Below, piece after piece: positions 17,136-25,941 of a stretch of DNA of 64,000 nt. The notes beneath the pieces were generated by a model. That model worked only from the letters and a program-made list of their open reading frames with translations, did not search any database and was not told where the DNA came from. Origin of the DNA: UBA5072 sp963822145 (GTDB lineage: Bacteria; Bacteroidota; Bacteroidia; Bacteroidales; UBA10428); the NCBI GenBank assembly GCA_963822145.1, contig CAWGGG010000004.1:1488001-1552000 (forward strand), written 5' to 3'. A program made the position numbers and the translations under genes. Numbering within the stretch: the first letter of the stretch is position 1; each line of letters opens with the position of its first letter.

Positions 17136-19178
17136 TTAAAGTCCATATAACCTGTAATTTATCTGGTAAAGCCATGCTGGTTCCTCCTGTTCATTGGTTC
17201 CGATCTGGTGCACCAGTGTCAGAACTCCCGGATATTTTTGTTCTATAAAGTATAAATAACGCTGAATGTTATTGATGATGTTACCTGTATTAAAATTGGG
17301 ATTTGCTCGCAGGCTGGCAACTATTACATAGTCAACCTTGTTGATTCGCAAGGCATGGATCAGGGAATCGGGAGAAACAGCAAAACAGGATTGTGCAGAG
17401 GACCGCACCCGGTCCAGAATAGAATCAGTGGTGAATGGCTTTACGTTGCGCGCGATAAGAGCCTGGTAAATCGAATCTCCCGAGGGCCCTTTCAGGTCAT
17501 AAACTCCGTAAATGACATTACCCTCAGCCACATAGGCCACATTGGTCTGCTTAATAGCAAGTTGCAGGCCAAGCGGCCAGTTACTGGCAATATCTTTATT
17601 GGGAATTACCATTAATGCTCCGGTACGGGGCAACAACGCCCCAAGCAATTTCTCAGGTGCCTCGGAAGGGAAGCGGTAAATCCCATAGAAGTCCCTGCCT
17701 TTACTATATATAAATGACATGGAAGGCTTTCGTGAAGCTACCAAAACAGTGTCGGGAATATTCTTGCCCACCCACTCGCTCATGCGGAGAAAATTCTGCC
17801 AATCGGGCGTAAAACCATAATACTGATTCCCATGAATATTTTTGGCCAGTACTTTTTGGTTGACCTTCATTTTTTCAACCGACTGACCTAAGGTTTTAAA
17901 GAAAATGAACACCAGCAGCAAGGGTAACAAAGCAACCAGGAAGCGGTATCCCTTCTTTGTGGCAAGCTGCTGCAATCCCCACGATAACAGCAGCAGCAAC
18001 ATGGGAAAATAGATGACGACCATGCGCATCTGGTCCCAGGTTTGCTGAAGTGCGATAAATGTGGCCGACATGGAAGCCCCGAGGTAAATAGCTACAAACA
18101 GCATGATCTTACTGCGCTTAAAGGCATAATACAGGGCGATAAAGAAAAGTACCGCTACAATTGCCGTAATAAACCAGCTTTTATCGGTTGAACCAGGATC
18201 CTGAAGGCCGATCCCAATCATAAAATGCTTGGAGAGATATAAACGTGCATTTTCGAAAAAACGAGCTATCATACCCGAAAGGTCCTCGCTTCCGAGTGCT
18301 TTATTGTAAGGATTCTTAAGAAGAATCTCAGAAAGCTGTCCGCCAGTCTTAGCCCTGCCCGATTCCCATACAAAAGATTTGTATAATTTGAAAGGGATCA
18401 GAAACAGAATATAGGAAATCGTCAGCATAACAGCAGCCCTGAACTTTTTTTCAAGCAGCAAGAATAGCACCATGGCGAGCAGCGCAACAATCCCAATGTT
18501 ACGGGTAAGACTGGCCAGCAAAACGAAGAATCCCAGGATAAGCCAATGCTGGCTTTCCTCTTTCAGGGTTAAGCCCCGGGGAGAAGAAGTTAGCAGGTAA
18601 GTATTGATAAAAAGAAAAATGATCAGGGATTGCAGGAACATAAACATAGCTTCGCTGTATGTTTGGCTGGCAAAATACAGGATGGAGGAGCTCACGGAAA
18701 CTATCAGCATCACCAGGGTCAGTAAAGTTGGAGAGAGGTGCTTTCTGAAAGTGTAATATACCAGGATGAGATGACCGATGATGAAGAAGAAGGAGAACAT
18801 TTTAAGCCAGACCACTTTAACCCCAAACAGAAGTATGGGAAGACTCAGAAATATAGAATACAGCGGACCATGCCAGGTGGGGAATGAACGGCCTTTCATG
18901 AAATTGTTTGCCATTTCGATATAGCTCGAATCGTCACCGCCTGTGCTGATTTTCACATCAAAGAGCATGGTTCCGATAAAGATGGTCAGAAACAAGGAAA
19001 TGAAGAACATGAGGTTCAGGTGAGCTCCAAAGCGCTCGTCAAAGCTGTCGAGCAGGTTTTTACCGGAAGCCTGCAATTTTTCTTTTTTTGCTTTTTCAAC
19101 TTTTCCTTTGATTTGCTGTTGCCTTTTTGCCTGGGGAGTTACCGGTTTACTTCCTCTATTTTTGGATGCTGAAGCCAT
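17136..19178 (-). CDS. Polytopic membrane glycosyltransferase-like protein (PMT/ArnT type)
   Basis: About 680 residues. A basic Lys/Gln-rich cytoplasmic N terminus leads into about ten to twelve hydrophobic helices (about residues 50-450) and a periplasmic C-terminal domain. After the first helix comes GGDDSSYIEMANNFMKG, like the acidic loop motif of the Dol-P-Man/ArnT (GT-C) superfamily that uses lipid-linked sugars. The start MASASKNRG is chosen because the longer frame overlaps the divergent promoters. It is divergent from a methyltransferase-GT2 gene, whose GT2 part could make the lipid-linked donor (inference). Confidence 0.72.
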   Translation of the reverse strand: MASASKNRGSKPVTPQAKRQQQIKGKVEKAKKEKLQASGKNLLDSFDERFGAHLNLMFFISLFLTIFIGTMLFDVKISTGGDDSSYIEMANNFMKGRSFPTWHGPLYSIFLSLPILLFGVKVVWLKMFSFFFIIGHLILVYYTFRKHLSPTLLTLVMLIVSVSSSILYFASQTYSEAMFMFLQSLIIFLFINTYLLTSSPRGLTLKEESQHWLILGFFVLLASLTRNIGIVALLAMVLFLLLEKKFRAAVMLTISYILFLIPFKLYKSFVWESGRAKTGGQLSEILLKNPYNKALGSEDLSGMIARFFENARLYLSKHFMIGIGLQDPGSTDKSWFITAIVAVLFFIALYYAFKRSKIMLFVAIYLGASMSATFIALQQTWDQMRMVVIYFPMLLLLLSWGLQQLATKKGYRFLVALLPLLLVFIFFKTLGQSVEKMKVNQKVLAKNIHGNQYYGFTPDWQNFLRMSEWVGKNIPDTVLVASRKPSMSFIYSKGRDFYGIYRFPSEAPEKLLGALLPRTGALMVIPNKDIASNWPLGLQLAIKQTNVAYVAEGNVIYGVYDLKGPSGDSIYQALIARNVKPFTTDSILDRVRSSAQSCFAVSPDSLIHALRINKVDYVIVASLRANPNFNTGNIINNIQRYLYFIEQKYPGVLTLVHQIGTNEQEEPAWLYQINYRLYGL

Positions 19179-19217
19179 ATTGGTAAAATTTTCGAGTACC
19201 TGTACAATAAAAGTTTG

Positions 19218-19254
19218 TATGTTTGTGACCATAACCTTAACAATCACAAATATA
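19218..19254. promoter_or_regulatory. Overlapping divergent promoters
   Basis: On the + strand TATGTTTGT (19218-19226) and on the - strand TATATTTGT (19246-19254) both match TAnnTTTGY. They face apart and serve the GT-C gene (minus) and the methyltransferase-GT2 gene (plus). Clear -33 elements are not seen, so this rests on the -7 boxes alone. Confidence 0.45.
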
Positions 19255-19260
19255 GGAAAA

Positions 19261-20688
19261 TTGAATTCAAAGGAATCCACAAAAGCGTATTTTGAAAGCA
19301 TTGCCGACCGGAGACTGCAGTGGAAAAGGCGTAACAGGTTCTATCACCGGTCAATTGAAAATTACTTCTCCTATATTATACCACCCGGTTCATCGGTGCT
19401 GGAAGTTGGCTGTGGAGCCGGTGATCTGCTGGCAGCGGTTAACCCAGCCTATGGTGTAGGCATTGATATCTCGGAAAAGATGATCGATATTGCTGCCTCC
19501 CGTTTCCCTGATCTGCATTTCAGACAACATGACATAGAAAACGCTTCCCTCATCCCTGATCTGGAAACCGACGGAGAAAAATTCGATTATATCATTCTTT
19601 CAGATTTGCTGCATATTTTGTGGGACGTGCAAAAAGCCCTGGACAATCTCAGACCCTTCTGTCATCCTTCCACAAGGATTGTCATTTCAAATTATAACTT
19701 CCTTTGGGAACCGTTGATGAAACTTGGCGAACACCTCAGGCTAAAGCAGCCCAACCCCAACTCCAACTGGTTATCGCATCATGATATTATTAATCTCCTC
19801 GATATTGAAGGCTTTTCCCTGGTGACCAATTACCGTAAAATTCTCCTTCCCGTATATATACCCATCCTTAATGCCATATTCAACCGTTTCTTCATAAACC
19901 TTCCACTCATCAATGGACTGGGTCTGGTTAATTTTGTAATCGCCCGTCCCTCCGTTCAATATTCAGGGGACTATTCAGTATCCATAATTATTCCGGCACG
20001 AAATGAAAAGGGGAATATCGAATCGGCCATAACCAGGACACCTGTCTTTGGCAAATTGCAGGAGTTTGTATTCGTAGAAGGTCATTCTCATGACGGCACC
20101 TGGGATGAAATGTTACGGGTAAAGCAGCAGCATCCTGACAAAAGCATTAAATTGTTGAGGCAAACCGGCAAGGGAAAGGGAAATGCTGTAAGAGAGGGTT
20201 TTGACCAGGCATCAGGAGATGTGCTGATGATCCTGGATGCAGACCTCACGACCCCACCGGAAGAGCTTCCCAAATTCTACGATGCCATGGTGCAGGGCCG
20301 TGGTGAGTTTATAAATGGTTGTCGACTAGTCTACCCGATGGAAAAGGAGGCCATGCGGTTTTTAAACCTGCTGGCAAACAAGTTTTTTGGATGGTTCTTT
20401 TCCTACTTACTAGGACAACGTTTGAAAGACACGTTATGCGGAACAAAAGTTATCTTCGCCAAGGATTATAAAAGAATCAAGGCCAATCGTGCCTACTTTG
20501 GTGATTTTGATCCGTTTGGAGACTTTGATCTGTTGTTCGGGGCTTCAAAACTCAATCTTAAGATAACCGAAGTCATTGTCAGGTATAAAGAACGAACCTA
20601 TGGCTCAACCCAGATCAGTCGCTTTAAACATGGCTGGTTGCTGCTTAAGATGAGCATGTTTGCAGCTGGAAAAATCAAATTCATTTAA
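19261..20688 (+). CDS. Fusion of SAM methyltransferase and family 2 glycosyltransferase
   Basis: About 475 residues. The first half is a class I methyltransferase (SVLEVGCGAGDLLAAV, VGIDISEKMI, YIILSDLLHIL). The second half is a GT2 domain resembling dolichol-phosphate mannosyltransferase (SIIIPARNEKGNIESAI, VEGHSHDGTW, LILDADLTTPPEELP). The start is taken as TTG at 19261: the in-frame ATG at 19219 lies inside the -7 promoter box, and TAGGAAAA precedes the TTG. The product may load a sugar on a polyprenyl phosphate and methylate the same glycan; this is inference. A second methyltransferase follows after 11 nt. Confidence 0.8.
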   Translation: MNSKESTKAYFESIADRRLQWKRRNRFYHRSIENYFSYIIPPGSSVLEVGCGAGDLLAAVNPAYGVGIDISEKMIDIAASRFPDLHFRQHDIENASLIPDLETDGEKFDYIILSDLLHILWDVQKALDNLRPFCHPSTRIVISNYNFLWEPLMKLGEHLRLKQPNPNSNWLSHHDIINLLDIEGFSLVTNYRKILLPVYIPILNAIFNRFFINLPLINGLGLVNFVIARPSVQYSGDYSVSIIIPARNEKGNIESAITRTPVFGKLQEFVFVEGHSHDGTWDEMLRVKQQHPDKSIKLLRQTGKGKGNAVREGFDQASGDVLMILDADLTTPPEELPKFYDAMVQGRGEFINGCRLVYPMEKEAMRFLNLLANKFFGWFFSYLLGQRLKDTLCGTKVIFAKDYKRIKANRAYFGDFDPFGDFDLLFGASKLNLKITEVIVRYKERTYGSTQISRFKHGWLLLKMSMFAAGKIKFI

Positions 20689-20699
20689 CCGGGATTTCC

Positions 20700-21434
20700 A
20701 TGAATACTGATGTAAGACTGATCCATGAACTGGAGCATGGTAAATACTTAGCCAGAACAGGTGCGGGAGAAGTATGGAACTGGGAATCACCAGCAGGCAG
20801 GGTCCGCTGGAAAAGAAGGGTTGACCTGCTATCCTCAGTTTTTAGTAAGGATCATCATATTCTGGAACTGGGATGTGGAACCGGTTATTTTACCAGGGAG
20901 CTGGCAAAACTCAGTATTCACATTACTGCGATTGATATTTCCCCTGATCTGATCGAGGAAGCCAGGAAAGAGGTCACTTACGGCAGGGTGGATTTCCAGA
21001 TCCAGAACGCCTATCAGATGACCTTTAAGAATGACCTGTTTGAAGCGGTAGTAGGCAGTTCTGTGTTACATCATCTGGAGATTGAAAAGGCCGTTTCAGA
21101 AATTTACCGGGTATTGAAGCCCGGCGGACAAATAGCTTTTACCGAACCCAACATGATGAATCCTCAGATTGCCCTTCAAAAAAACATACCCTGGCTCAAA
21201 AGGAGAATGGGTGATTCTCCGGATGAAACTGCTTTTTTTCGCTGGAAATTAAAGAAACAGTTACATATGGCCGGCTTTGAACAGATTCAGGTCAGTCCAT
21301 TTGATTTTTTGCATCCGGCTGTTCCCAATAGTTTTATTAAACCTGTTGCAGCCTTTGGCAGTATCGCTGAACACACTCCGTTGCTTAAAGAAATTGCAGG
21401 ATCACTTTTTATCCTAGCCAGCAAGAAAAAGTAA
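20700..21434 (+). CDS. Class I SAM-dependent methyltransferase
   Basis: A 244-residue methyltransferase with motif I ILELGCGTGYFTRELA, the acidic residue in TAIDISPDLI, and the post-motif region VVGSSVLHHLE followed by RVLKPGGQIAFTEP. The order is that of the UbiE/COQ5-like group acting on small molecules or lipids. It lies 11 nt after the methyltransferase-GT2 fusion and is almost certainly co-transcribed, so a glycan or lipid substrate is likely. It ends 26 nt from the converging S9 peptidase gene. Confidence 0.82.
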   Translation: MNTDVRLIHELEHGKYLARTGAGEVWNWESPAGRVRWKRRVDLLSSVFSKDHHILELGCGTGYFTRELAKLSIHITAIDISPDLIEEARKEVTYGRVDFQIQNAYQMTFKNDLFEAVVGSSVLHHLEIEKAVSEIYRVLKPGGQIAFTEPNMMNPQIALQKNIPWLKRRMGDSPDETAFFRWKLKKQLHMAGFEQIQVSPFDFLHPAVPNSFIKPVAAFGSIAEHTPLLKEIAGSLFILASKKK

Positions 21435-21460
21435 TCAGGCACTGCTTTTAAAGTCTTATT

Positions 21461-23368
21461 CTATTGCTTCAGGTTTTCCGTGTTCCCGAGGTGTGTAGCC
21501 AGGAATTTCTCCATGGCGCGGTAAAAATCAAATTGATTTTCCTGGTTATAAAAACCATGGCCCTCGTTATCTTTCACCATGTATTCGACGGTTATACCCC
21601 TGCCCCGCAGTGCATCCACAATCTGGTTGGACTCGTTAATATTCACACGGGGATCGTTGGCACCCTGGGCCACAAACACCGGGCATCGGATATTGTCCAC
21701 CTGAAATACCGGTGAAACTTCAGCCAGCATGAGGCTGTCCTTTACCGGATCACCTACCATCTCATAGATCATTTGCCGCATGGGTTCCCAGTAAGGGGGA
21801 ATGGCGTTCATGAAGGTAAACATATTGGCAACACCTACGTAATCCACAGCACAGGCATACAATTCGGGTGTGAGCGTAATACCGGCCAGTGTGGCGTAAC
21901 CCCCATAGCTGCCACCATAAATGGCGATTCGCGTGGAATCTGCAATACGCTGGCCAATAATCCATTTAACGCCATCAGTGATGTCATTTTGCATGGTCCG
22001 TCCCCATTGTTTGAAGGATAACTCCCAGAATTCCTTTCCGAAACCTGTTGACCCTCTGAAATTCATTTGCAGTATGGCATAGCCCCGGTTGGCGAGGAAC
22101 TGCACTTCGGGATTGAATCCCCAGCTGTCGCGGGCCCAGGGTCCTCCGTGAGGATTGATCACCACGGGCAGGTTTTCAGGCTTCACTCCTTTGGGCAGGG
22201 TGAGGTAACCATGGATGGTAAGTCCGTCACGCGTTTGGTAGGTTATCGGCTTCATTACTGCCATATCTTCTTCTTTCAGCCAGGGCATGAAATCAGCGAG
22301 CTTTTTAAACTCCCCTGATTTCAAATCGTACAGGAAATACCCGCCATAATAACGGTCACTGTTCACGACAACCAGCAGCTTGTTTTCATCCTTACTTTTT
22401 CGAGTGATCTGGAATGTATAACCGGGCACCTGGCTTTCTATCTTATTATCAATCTGTTCGGCGTCGGCATCAAGAAAATGCTTTTGCAATTTATCTGTTT
22501 CATAATAGGCTACCGTGAGGACTTTCCTGAGCCTGGAAAAATCAAGCCCTATGATATCCGCTTCAGCAGTTTCATAGATCACCCTGATTTCCTTGCCGGT
22601 CCGTGGATCGAACTCCACCACCGCAGATTTGTCCCGGTTAAGATTGGACAAACAATACAGATTCCTGTTATCAAATGTAAACAGGATCGGGGAAAGTGTC
22701 TCCTTAAAACTGGTGGTAAGGACCGTTCTGAAAGTATCCTGTTCGGATTCACGGTACAGCAGACTGGTATTCACGCCATCGGCTGTAATGGCAGCCCTTA
22801 TTTTTCCGTCATGGTCACTGATCCAGCCTGTAATGTTGCCCGGATTTTCAGCCACCATCTTCAGTTCACCGCTGGAAGTGTTCAACAGGTAGACATCAAA
22901 GATCTGGGGATTGCGCTTGTTATTCTGGATCAGCAGTTCTTCTGGCCGGTCCTCCAGCATATCCACCACATCGGACCGGACTTTCTCAAAAGGAGTATGA
23001 TCAACCAGACCACTGCCATCAGGCTTTACCGACAAGATATGTGTATTTTCGTCCCCGCCCTGGTCCTTGATAAAGATGATCCGGTCATCGGATTCCCAGT
23101 AGGCGTCATAGATGCTCCTTTCGGTTTCATGGGTTACGGCGACCGATGCAGTGTCACCCAGCTTCTGAACGAATACATTCATGCGCCCCATATGCGGAGC
23201 GCGAAAGATCACCATTTCGCCATTGGGAGAAATCCGGAAGCCGGCTTTTTCGGGATCCTTGAAGAAGTCTTCCATCGGTAACAAAGGCGCTCTGGTTTCA
23301 TTTTTCTGACAGGCATTGAAGCTTACTGCTGCCAATACAGCTCCAATCAGGAAGATATTTATTTTCAT
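21461..23368 (-). CDS. S9 family peptidase (prolyl oligopeptidase type) lipoprotein
   Basis: Serine peptidase of about 635 residues. A lipoprotein signal ends at Cys20 (SFNAC), so it is membrane-anchored. Residues about 30-370 form a beta-propeller (repeated strands with SPNGEMVIF, KPDGSGL). Residues about 380-630 form an alpha/beta hydrolase with Ser in YGGSYGGYATL, Asp in GANDPRVNINES and His in NEGHGFYN. Close families include acylaminoacyl-peptidases and DPP-IV-like exopeptidases; together with the DPP11-like enzyme it suggests peptide feeding. Confidence 0.88.
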   Translation of the reverse strand: MKINIFLIGAVLAAVSFNACQKNETRAPLLPMEDFFKDPEKAGFRISPNGEMVIFRAPHMGRMNVFVQKLGDTASVAVTHETERSIYDAYWESDDRIIFIKDQGGDENTHILSVKPDGSGLVDHTPFEKVRSDVVDMLEDRPEELLIQNNKRNPQIFDVYLLNTSSGELKMVAENPGNITGWISDHDGKIRAAITADGVNTSLLYRESEQDTFRTVLTTSFKETLSPILFTFDNRNLYCLSNLNRDKSAVVEFDPRTGKEIRVIYETAEADIIGLDFSRLRKVLTVAYYETDKLQKHFLDADAEQIDNKIESQVPGYTFQITRKSKDENKLLVVVNSDRYYGGYFLYDLKSGEFKKLADFMPWLKEEDMAVMKPITYQTRDGLTIHGYLTLPKGVKPENLPVVINPHGGPWARDSWGFNPEVQFLANRGYAILQMNFRGSTGFGKEFWELSFKQWGRTMQNDITDGVKWIIGQRIADSTRIAIYGGSYGGYATLAGITLTPELYACAVDYVGVANMFTFMNAIPPYWEPMRQMIYEMVGDPVKDSLMLAEVSPVFQVDNIRCPVFVAQGANDPRVNINESNQIVDALRGRGITVEYMVKDNEGHGFYNQENQFDFYRAMEKFLATHLGNTENLKQ

Positions 23369-23493
23369 AGGATTTAATGTTAAGGTGTCATGAATAGCAC
23401 ATGATTAAAACTATGAAATTTAATCGGTTAATTCACGGGATTTTGTAAGATCTTTTTAAAAAATCAGCTATCTTCTTTGATGGCCAGAATTTC

Positions 23494-24171
23494 TTAAAGA
23501 ACAAAAGTGTAGGTGTATTTGATTAAAATTCCCCTGTTGGCAACCGGATTAAGATCCGGCGTTGTCCGGTTCACTTCAATGTTTCTGCCTTCATTATAGA
23601 CTAAGTACAGGTTATTCCCCTCCCTGGGATTAAAGCGTAATCATATATTGGTGACCAGGCCGTGCACAATATTGCTGTACTCTACAAGAGCACTGACTGA
23701 CAGTTTTTTATTCAGCATGAGTATGGACTTTAGGCTGGCAATATGACCGGTAAAAGACTGGTCCCTGACGGGAAAACGGATCCTGTCGTATTCGTAGGAG
23801 GGTTGGAGGCTTAAGAGGGCTCCCAGCTTGATGATCGACATTAACCGCATGGTAAACTGGTTCCCGTCATAGTATTGACCCAGGTTACTGTTTATCTCAA
23901 AAGAAAGCGGCCTTGTATAGGGAGAATGTGCACCAACTGAGGCAAAATTATACCCTTAACTTCCAGGTTTTACATAAGCAACTACATTATCATTCGACAG
24001 GGAAAATGTATCGGTGAGGTTATCGTAAGCATGACTGAAATTAACCAGAAAGCCTGAACCCGATTTTAGTTCCAGGCTATAACCTGGCTGCAGCAGGGCA
24101 GATTGGGTTACATTACTACTGTTGTCTTTCCAGGCTTGTGCATTAAATTGTATAACATGCCTTGAAGCTGC
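23494..24171 (-). pseudogene. Remnant of a DUF5916 outer-membrane beta-barrel protein
   Basis: Reading the minus strand in one frame gives about 226 codons resembling the C-terminal barrel of DUF5916 proteins: LLQPGYSLELKSGSGF, then LSFEINSNLGQYYDG, LSLQPSYEYDRIRFP, LRFNPREGNNLYLVYNEGRN and a final ILIKYTYTFVL before TAA at 23496-23494. Two in-frame stops interrupt it: TAA at 23958-23956 (after YVKPGS) and TGA at 23643-23641 (between NI and LRFNP). No frameshift is needed. The N-terminal CBM9-like and middle parts are absent; similarity ends at a third stop near 24174. A decayed, truncated gene, not in any single open frame. Confidence 0.8.
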
Positions 24172-24235
24172 TTAACAATTAAGCTTATTTAAATTAATTC
24201 TAAATAAAAATATGTTTGGAGATGACCCTACAATG

Positions 24236-24264
24236 AGAAAGCCCATTATAAAAATGGGCTTTCT
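24236..24264 (-). terminator. Intrinsic terminator after the secreted protein gene
   Basis: An 11-bp stem, AGAAAGCCCAT (24236-24246) with ATGGGCTTTCT (24254-24264), 24 nt past the stop of the minus-strand gene at 24288. Only a weak T tract follows on the minus strand. Confidence 0.65.
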
Positions 24265-24287
24265 GATTACATTTCAACTGATTCCTG

Positions 24288-25064
24288 TTACTTGGTCTTG
24301 GGTGTTGTGCTATCAACATATTCCCAAATCTCGGATTTCACAATAGTACGGATTTCATCTGTCCGTAGTATCTGGTCCATCATATCCATGATTTCCCCGG
24401 ACTTCTTGCCAGCAAGTACTTTATCGAGCAGTGCACCGTAATCCACGCTGCTAATATCTTCAAACCTGGTAAATCCATCTACTGCAACGGCCTGCAAAGA
24501 ATTGTCTTTATTGGGCCAGCGGGTCCATATTCCCCATGAATTCCGGGTGCCAAGTTTCTTCGATTCCTCATGCAAGGGCTTATAGCCGACATTTTCCATT
24601 TTAATGTAGTCATTCACATGATCAGTCTGGATGGAGTTTACCACGAGGTATTTGTCAGGAACGGTGGCATCTATGCCCGTTTGCAGTTGGTACATTTCAG
24701 AATAGATGAGACTTCGTGATGCGGTTGTTTGTTTCAGAAAGCCATCCGTTTTATCCCCCCAGGCCTTCCTCAATTCTTCTTCGGTCAGCTGGTTTGCTGT
24801 TTTGTTGAAATTCTCATAGATTGTAACGGTTGCATAGTTATACGGAGAACTTGAGCCTGAATTCCATACATACCACAATTCCCAGCCAAGTATTTTACCC
24901 GATTCCACACGGTTTTGATGCAGAGCTTTCCATTGCTTTTCAATGGCCACGTAAGCAGCTCCTCCGTCTTCCGGTACTTTCATATAATCCACAACAGCTA
25001 TCGCCTGAGCCTCCACGGCCAGGGAGATCAGAAACAAAAAAATTGTCAGATACAGGTTTTTCAT
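24288..25064 (-). CDS. Secreted protein of unknown function, possible tandem alpha/beta-barrel repeat
   Basis: A 258-residue protein with a signal peptide (LTIFLFLISLAVEAQA). I do not recognise a named family. Two halves look alike: VVDYMKVPEDGGAAYVAIE with WELWYVWNSG, and LVVNSIQTDHVNDYIKMEN with WGIWTRWPN. Each has a strand, an acidic helix and a Trp-rich strand, as in dimeric alpha/beta-barrel (ABM-like) domains. This internal repeat is by eye. The gene stands alone with its own terminator and a 9-bp inverted repeat upstream. Confidence 0.6.
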   Translation of the reverse strand: MKNLYLTIFLFLISLAVEAQAIAVVDYMKVPEDGGAAYVAIEKQWKALHQNRVESGKILGWELWYVWNSGSSSPYNYATVTIYENFNKTANQLTEEELRKAWGDKTDGFLKQTTASRSLIYSEMYQLQTGIDATVPDKYLVVNSIQTDHVNDYIKMENVGYKPLHEESKKLGTRNSWGIWTRWPNKDNSLQAVAVDGFTRFEDISSVDYGALLDKVLAGKKSGEIMDMMDQILRTDEIRTIVKSEIWEYVDSTTPKTK

Positions 25065-25096
25065 AATTTTTTATTTTGATTATTAGTTTATGCTGC

Positions 25097-25127
25097 AAAG
25101 ATCCATTAAATATATATTTGGATCTTT
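25097..25127. promoter_or_regulatory. Inverted repeat upstream of the secreted protein gene
   Basis: AAAGATCCA (25097-25105) and TGGATCTTT (25119-25127) are perfect reverse complements separated by an AT-only 13-nt spacer. It lies 33-63 nt upstream of the minus-strand start at 25064, in the promoter zone. It may be an operator or an mRNA hairpin. Confidence 0.45.
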
Positions 25128-25199
25128 ATATCTTTATATAAGTTGAGTATAAATAACCGTTTTATGGTTCTCCTGGGAACTGCAGCTATACAACAAAGG

Positions 25200-25853
25200 T
25201 TATGATCCGGGTGATTCCTCAGATTCCTCAGCTTCTTCCGCCTGATCCTCCTCTTCCAGATCACTCATGAACAGAGTTGGACCTGGTCCTTCATGCCGGT
25301 AGAAAAAGGCAAGCAAGGCACCTATTGTGAGTCCAACCAAATGGGATTCCCATGACATATCGGGGAGATAGGGAAAAATACCCCACACCAGGCTGCCGTA
25401 AATAAAGATCACCAGCAAAGAAATTGCGAGCAGGTTTATATTCCGTCGGATAATGCCACTGACAAACAGGAAAGAAGCAAAACTGTATACCAGGCCGCTT
25501 GCACCGATATGATAGGCCGGGCGGGCTACAAACCAGACCAGGATGCCGGTGGAAAGATAGGAGAATAGCAACACACGCCAGGCCACTTTCTGATAAAAAT
25601 AAAAGATAGCAGTCAGCAGAAAGAAGAAGGGAACAGAATTGTTGATCAGGTGATTGAAATTGGCATGAATAAAAGGAGCTGTAAATATTCCGACAAGTCC
25701 CTGAATTTTACGCGGAAAAACCCCGTAATAAAAGAGATCGAGGCCATCTGCCAATTCAACAATTTTAACCAGCCACAGGAACAGGATGATAATGGCTGGA
25801 GGAATGAGGCTCAGGATGAACCTTTTGTATTCGATGTTGGCTTCTGAAGGCAA
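25200..25853 (-). CDS. Rhomboid-family intramembrane serine protease
   Basis: Six hydrophobic helices in 217 residues. Catalytic Ser119 lies in HIGASGLVYS and His171 in WESHLVG; HANFNHLINN (63-72) is the conserved loop/helix motif with the oxyanion-supporting His and Asn. It should cut substrates within or near the inner membrane. The C terminus (199-214) is strongly acidic. The only possible start is TTG at 25853, directly against a heptamer repeat array, so the original start region may have been altered by the repeat. Confidence 0.9.
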   Translation of the reverse strand: MPSEANIEYKRFILSLIPPAIIILFLWLVKIVELADGLDLFYYGVFPRKIQGLVGIFTAPFIHANFNHLINNSVPFFFLLTAIFYFYQKVAWRVLLFSYLSTGILVWFVARPAYHIGASGLVYSFASFLFVSGIIRRNINLLAISLLVIFIYGSLVWGIFPYLPDMSWESHLVGLTIGALLAFFYRHEGPGPTLFMSDLEEEDQAEEAEESEESPGS

Positions 25854-25928
25854 GTGACTGGTTAACGGTGACTGGTGACTGGTTACAAATAACTGATCTC
25901 CAATCGCCAGTCACGAGTCACCAGTCAC
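25854..25928. repeat. Two opposed heptamer arrays between ilvC and the rhomboid gene
   Basis: The left arm holds GTGACTG at 25854, 25868 and 25875 plus variants GTTAACG and GTTACAA. The right arm holds CAGTCAC (25908), GAGTCAC (25915) and CAGTCAC (25922), the reverse complement. The arms can pair into a hairpin in this ilvC-rhomboid spacer (both genes on the minus strand). Confidence 0.85.
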
Positions 25929-25941
25929 TCATCCTAATTTA

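Noticed and set aside
22478..23281. Long plus-strand ORF of 267 codons
   Set aside because: It lies antisense to the S9 peptidase gene, shows no domain or codon pattern of its own, and is a shadow frame.
24236..24264. Hairpin considered as part of an RNA element with the pseudogene
   Set aside because: A plain stem-loop a short distance after a stop codon is explained by transcription termination.
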